Source: Leisingera coralii (GTDB lineage: Bacteria > Pseudomonadota > Alphaproteobacteria > Rhodobacterales > Rhodobacteraceae). From it: a stretch of 64,000 nt of DNA. The stretch spans positions 1 through 64,000 of the forward strand of contig NZ_JBHUPT010000040.1 of assembly GCF_049056525.1 (NCBI RefSeq), given 5' to 3'. The notes beneath the pieces are model-generated. The model saw nothing but the letters and a program-made list of their open reading frames with translations, did not search any database and was not told where the DNA came from. A program made the position numbers and the translations under genes. This document shows, one piece after another, positions 60,884 to 64,000 of the stretch; position 1 is the stretch's first letter, and the number at the start of each line of letters is the position of its first letter.

Positions 60884-61905
60884 GGCTCTTCCTCCTCAGC
60901 GGGTTTCATCCGCACGCGGTCATCGTCGATTTCGGCACGCACAGCGCGCAGCACCTCGTTCAGCCCTTCGCGGCTGACGCCGGACATCATCATCACCGGC
61001 CCGCCCACGGCGGCTTCCAGCGCGGCGCGTTTCTCGTCCCGCTCCTCAGGGTCGAGGGCGTCGACCTTGTTCAGAGCGGTGATGCGGGGTTTGGTGGCCA
61101 GTTCGCCGCCATAGGCCTCGAGCTCACCAATGATGGTTTCGTAATCCTCCACCACCGTTTCCGAGGTGCCGTCCACCAGGTGCAGCAGCACCGCGCAGCG
61201 TTCGACATGGCCTAGGAACCGGTCGCCGATGCCGCGGCCCTCATGCGCGCCTTCGATCAGGCCGGGAATGTCGGCCACCACGAATTCGGTGTTGTCGATC
61301 CCCACGACGCCCAGGTTCGGGTGCAGGGTGGTAAAGGGGTAATCGGCGATCTTGGGGCGCGCGTTGGAGGTCGCCGCCAGAAAGGTCGACTTGCCTGCGT
61401 TCGGCAGGCCCAAAAGCCCCGCATCGGCAATCAGCTTGAGCCGCAGCCAGATGGTGCGCTCGACGCCCTCCTGCCCCGGGTTGGCGCGGCGCGGCGCCTG
61501 GTTGGTGGCGGACTTGAAGTGCAGGTTGCCAAAGCCGCCATTGCCGCCCTTGGCCAGCAGCACACGCTGGCCGGGTTCGGTCAGGTCGGCCAGAACGGTT
61601 TCCTGATCCTCGTCCAGGATCTCGGTCCCCACGGGGACCCGCAGGATGATGTCGTCGCCGTCCTTGCCGGTGCGCTGGCGGCCCATGCCAGACTGGCCGT
61701 TCTTGGCAAAGAAATGCTGCTGGTAGCGGAAGTCGATCAGGGTGTTCAGCCCCTCGGTGACCTCAGCCCAGACCGAGCCGCCCTTGCCGCCGTCGCCGCC
61801 GTCCGGGCCGCCAAATTCGATGTACTTTTCACGCCGGAAGCTGACGCAGCCGTTCCCGCCGGCGCCCGAGCGGATATAGACCTTTGCCAGATCGAGGAAT
61901 TTCAT
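60871..61905 (-). CDS. obgE: Obg GTPase (CgtA)
   Basis: Essential GTPase that binds the 50S subunit and links ribosome assembly to growth and, in Caulobacter, the cell cycle. The 344-residue product has the glycine-rich Obg fold (1-158; VYIRSGAGGNGCVSFRREK, GGPDGGDGGKGGSVWAEV). The G domain shows GLPNAGKSTF (P loop), DYPFTTLHPNLG and DIPGLIEGAHEGRG, with NKVD for guanine. The C-terminal extension is short and acidic. Confidence 0.96.
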   Translation of the reverse strand: MKFLDLAKVYIRSGAGGNGCVSFRREKYIEFGGPDGGDGGKGGSVWAEVTEGLNTLIDFRYQQHFFAKNGQSGMGRQRTGKDGDDIILRVPVGTEILDEDQETVLADLTEPGQRVLLAKGGNGGFGNLHFKSATNQAPRRANPGQEGVERTIWLRLKLIADAGLLGLPNAGKSTFLAATSNARPKIADYPFTTLHPNLGVVGIDNTEFVVADIPGLIEGAHEGRGIGDRFLGHVERCAVLLHLVDGTSETVVEDYETIIGELEAYGGELATKPRITALNKVDALDPEERDEKRAALEAAVGGPVMMMSGVSREGLNEVLRAVRAEIDDDRVRMKPAEEEEPWQP

Positions 61906-62026
61906 GACAGCTCCTTAATGCGGCAGGGTCTTGCTGCCTGCCCGCGCAGTACAAGTGTCCCGCCAAGGCCCGGGGCTTTGACGGGAATGTTTCGTTTGCC
62001 TTACCGCAAAGCGCGCGCCGCGCCAA

Positions 62027-62563
62027 TCACAGTTTTCGGCTGTAGGTCCAGGTTGGGACAGTGGCATCGCGCGCGACGGAAAAGCTCTCGGCGTCGCCAA
62101 GGTAGTCAAAGCCGCAATGGATCAGCACACGGGCCGAGGCGGGATTATCCTGAAACACCGAGGCGAACATCGCCGCGTTGTTTTGCGGATTTGCATCGAC
62201 AAGCGCCTTGAGTGCCGCAGAGGCTAGCCCGGTATTCCAAAACGGCGGCGCGGTCCAATAGGACACCTCCGACTGGTTGCGGTCCATCCGCTTGAGGCCG
62301 ATCACACCCTTCAGTTCGGCGTCGCCATCAACGGTGCCGTCAATCACCCAGACATCCTCGTCGCGGTCATCCGCCATGGCGCGCGCCACAAAGGCTTCTG
62401 CCGCGCCGGGCGGCAGCGGGTGCGGGATCGACCGGGTCATGCGGGCGACGCGTTCATCGCTGACATAATGCTCGATCAGACCGGCGTCAGATTTTCGCAG
62501 CGGCCGCAGAATGAAACGCTCGGTTTCGATCACCTGCTGGCACACGATTTGATCCAGGTTCAT
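62027..62563 (-). CDS. GNAT N-acetyltransferase, RimJ/RimL type
   Basis: A 178-residue acetyltransferase. TERFILRPLRKSDAGLIEHYVSD is the usual RimJ/RimL opening; acetyl-CoA binding is expected near SYWTAPPFWNTGLASAALKAL, although the Q/RxxGxG/A loop is altered to PFWNTGLA. SARVLIHCGFDYLGD follows. The substrate is unknown. GAGGAG seven bases before the ATG supports the start. It sits between rpmA and obgE on the same strand. Confidence 0.87.
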   Translation of the reverse strand: MNLDQIVCQQVIETERFILRPLRKSDAGLIEHYVSDERVARMTRSIPHPLPPGAAEAFVARAMADDRDEDVWVIDGTVDGDAELKGVIGLKRMDRNQSEVSYWTAPPFWNTGLASAALKALVDANPQNNAAMFASVFQDNPASARVLIHCGFDYLGDAESFSVARDATVPTWTYSRKL

Positions 62564-62786
62564 GAATGTGCTCCTCCTCTGCCGAATTTGTACGGGCGGA
62601 CAATGCCCTGTTTTTTATGGCGGCCAATTTCAGATGGGCACGCCCTGCCCCGACGGCAAGACGCACCCCCTTCAAATGGGGCAAAACTTCCCGTTGGCCG
62701 GGCGTGAACACCCGGGAGCGGCAGCGCTGCATTGCGGGCAATGGCCCCTGCAGGAAAAATCATCAGATACTCGCTTACGCAAAACA

Positions 62787-62817
62787 GAAAAGGGGACCGG
62801 CTATATAGCCGATCCCC
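62787..62817 (-). terminator. Terminator of rplU-rpmA
   Basis: A 12-bp stem (62792-62803 and 62806-62817) whose only mismatch becomes G-U on the minus strand is followed there by TTTTC, 30 nt past the rpmA stop. The GNAT-obgE-proBA run likely depends on read-through or its own start in 62564-62786. Confidence 0.8.
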
Positions 62818-62846
62818 CTAAAGACTTCTTTACCCTTCGGGTCGGC

Positions 62847-63116
62847 TTACTCAGCGGCCTCCGCCACTGGGAGAACCGATACAAAGGTGCGGCCTTTCAG
62901 GCCTTTGCGGAAGCTTACAGCACCGTTAGCAGTGGCAAACAGAGTGTGGTCCTTGCCAATGCCCACGCCTTCGCCCGGCCAGAACTTGGTGCCGCGCTGA
63001 CGCACGATGATGTTGCCTGCGATGGCCGCCTGGCCACCGTAGAGTTTCACGCCAAGGCGGCGACCGGCAGAGTCGCGGCCGTTACGGGAGGAACCGCCAG
63101 CTTTTTTATGTGCCAT
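62847..63116 (-). CDS. rpmA: 50S ribosomal protein L27
   Basis: Large-subunit protein of 89 residues whose N-terminal tail reaches the peptidyl transferase centre. MAHKKAGGSSRNGRDSAGRR, YGGQAAIAGNIIVRQRGTKF and GEGVGIGKDHTLFA are diagnostic. It starts 11 nt after rplU. Confidence 0.98.
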   Translation of the reverse strand: MAHKKAGGSSRNGRDSAGRRLGVKLYGGQAAIAGNIIVRQRGTKFWPGEGVGIGKDHTLFATANGAVSFRKGLKGRTFVSVLPVAEAAE

Positions 63117-63127
63117 TCTCTCTCTCC

Positions 63128-63685
63128 TTAGCCTTTGGCCAGCTCTTTGGCCTGCTCAACCCACTCGGGCTTCACTTTGATTGCCTCGATACCAGCAATG
63201 TCGTCTTCGGACAAGGCTGCGATCTGGGCAAAGCTGGTGAGGCCTGCTTCTGCCAGTTTCTTGGCAGCTGCGGGGCCGACGCCGGTCAGCTTGGTCAGGT
63301 CGTCTGCGCCTGCAGCAGCTTCAGCGGCCGGGGCAGCTTTGGCAGCGGCTTTCGGAGCAGCTTTGGTTGCACCCGATGCCAGGATCTCGGTGATCCGGAC
63401 CAGGGTCAGTTTCTGACGGTGGCCTTTGGTGCGCTTGGAGGAGTGCTTCCGGCGGCGCTTCACAAAGTTGATCAGCTTTTCGCCTTTGATCTGGTCGATC
63501 ACTTCTGCCTTCACGGCAGCGCCTTCCACCAGCGGAGCGCCCACAACGGGTGCGTCGCCGCCAAGCATCAGAACTTCGTCGAACTGGATGGTGTCGCCAG
63601 CATCTGCAGCAAGCTTTTCAACGCGGAGCACATCGCCCGCCTGAACCTTGTACTGCTTGCCGCCAGTCTTGAGGACCGCAAACAT
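63128..63685 (-). CDS. rplU: 50S ribosomal protein L21 with C-terminal helix-hairpin-helix extension
   Basis: A 185-residue L21. The first ~102 residues are the normal protein (MFAVLKTGGKQYKVQAGDVL, KRRRKHSSKRTKGHRQKLT). An Ala-rich linker follows (about 105-128). The C-terminal domain (DLTKLTGVGPAAAKKLAEAGL, FAQIAALSEDDIAGIE) is a helix-hairpin-helix-like repeat. Bacterial L21 is usually near 103 residues, so the extra 80 form an added domain whose role is unknown; it could contact rRNA or DNA. The promoter is clear at 63824-63852. Confidence 0.96.
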   Translation of the reverse strand: MFAVLKTGGKQYKVQAGDVLRVEKLAADAGDTIQFDEVLMLGGDAPVVGAPLVEGAAVKAEVIDQIKGEKLINFVKRRRKHSSKRTKGHRQKLTLVRITEILASGATKAAPKAAAKAAPAAEAAAGADDLTKLTGVGPAAAKKLAEAGLTSFAQIAALSEDDIAGIEAIKVKPEWVEQAKELAKG

Positions 63686-63823
63686 GTGCGTCTTTCCTTT
63701 TCTTACCGCGTCCTACGGCCCCCCTTGCGGGCGTTCCGGCTGATGCCGCCTCGAACAGCGCGCCCGTTTGCAGGGCGGATTACAAGTGAATCCCGGCACG
63801 CGGATTCCGGGCCGGGATGCGGG

Positions 63824-63852
63824 CTTATGGTTCGGAATGCCAAGGCTGTCAA
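63824..63852 (-). promoter_or_regulatory. Predicted rplU-rpmA promoter
   Basis: On the minus strand a perfect TTGACA (63847-63852) is followed after exactly 17 bp by CATAAG (63824-63829). This is the best sigma-70-type promoter in the window. The leader would be about 130 nt, with room for a regulatory fold. Confidence 0.75.
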
Positions 63853-63888
63853 CCGTTTTCCACAGGTAGCGCCAATGGCTTGCCGGGT

Positions 63889-64000
63889 TCAGATATCCTG
63901 CCCCGGTGTCAGCTCCGCCATCCGGTGGGCCAGTTCCTCAAAGCGGTTGGCGGTGATTTCATATTGCACCGCATTCAGCAGCTCGTAGACCCGCTGCATC
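63889..64000 (-). CDS. C-terminal end of a gene cut by the window edge
   Basis: The minus strand has an open frame from the window edge to a TGA at 63889-63891. The last 36 codons have the codon use of real genes here and give a helical, Glu-rich end (VYELLNAVQYEITANRFEEL, then AHRMAELTPGQDI). An ATG at 63999 could even be internal. The family is not recognised from this fragment. Confidence 0.6.
   Translation of the reverse strand, partial: MQRVYELLNAVQYEITANRFEELAHRMAELTPGQDI

Overview
The window is high-GC, dense bacterial chromosome and looks like a member of the Rhodobacteraceae, Roseobacter group (Leisingera/Phaeobacter/Ruegeria-like). This rests on gene content and order: a zapA pair next to tkt, purL-bolA-grxD, a B12-dependent ribonucleotide reductase of about 1,200 residues, a ChpT phosphotransferase, a GTA-type holin/lysozyme pair, olsBA, an alphaproteobacterial LexA box (GTTC-N7-GTTC), CtrA-type TTAA-N7-TTAA sites and rplU-rpmA-obgE-proBA. 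Genus is inference. Almost everything is core chromosome; no insertion sequence, integrase, CRISPR array or rRNA was seen.

Layout. 0-10 kb: tkt; a coiled-coil/ZapA cell-division pair; a grxD, small membrane protein, bolA, Cys-rich protein and purL run on the minus strand; then an MscS-type channel gene with a clear promoter. 10-15 kb: a candidate small RNA, a LysR regulator and the divergent fused indolepyruvate ferredoxin oxidoreductase, with two T-N11-A dyads between them. 15-23 kb: an acyltransferase, murI, argC, ccmE, a lysozyme/holin pair like the release genes of gene transfer agents, then ccmF, ccmH and an enoyl-CoA hydratase-like gene. 23-30 kb: an RTX protein in AT-richer DNA, gltA, gltX, comEC and lexA with its SOS box.

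30-45 kb: a biosynthetic block, trpG-trpD-ung-trpC-moaC-moeA, an anchored divergent polysaccharide deacetylase, trpE behind a PpiD-like foldase, an aminotransferase, gpt, fabI/pdxH (divergent), a double cold-shock-domain protein, a DUF192 protein and tRNA-Pro(TGG). 45.1-45.9 kb is a gene-free control region holding four TTAA half-sites at an exact 11-bp period, a perfect 14-bp palindrome, several GANTC sites and a near-consensus DnaA box; nrdJ follows. 49.8-64 kb: tesB, a serine hydrolase, aroQ with a LuxR-type regulator, tsf/rpsB, ornithine-lipid genes olsB-olsA, DUF3553/chpT, and the rplU-rpmA-GNAT-obgE-proB-proA run, ending in the last 36 codons of a cut-off gene.

Taken together: central carbon, amino acid, purine and cofactor metabolism dominate. 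A second theme is cell-cycle, SOS and DNA-exchange functions: ChpT, a putative CtrA array, LexA, ComEC, GTA-type lysis genes and a LuxR regulator. They are scattered rather than one locus, so a shared circuit is an inference from work in Rhodobacter capsulatus. The most unusual observations are the four-half-site CtrA-like array before nrdJ, the GTA-type lysis cassette inside the ccm genes, and the unannotated small-RNA candidate beside the LysR gene. Promoters and binding sites here are read by eye and are predictions.
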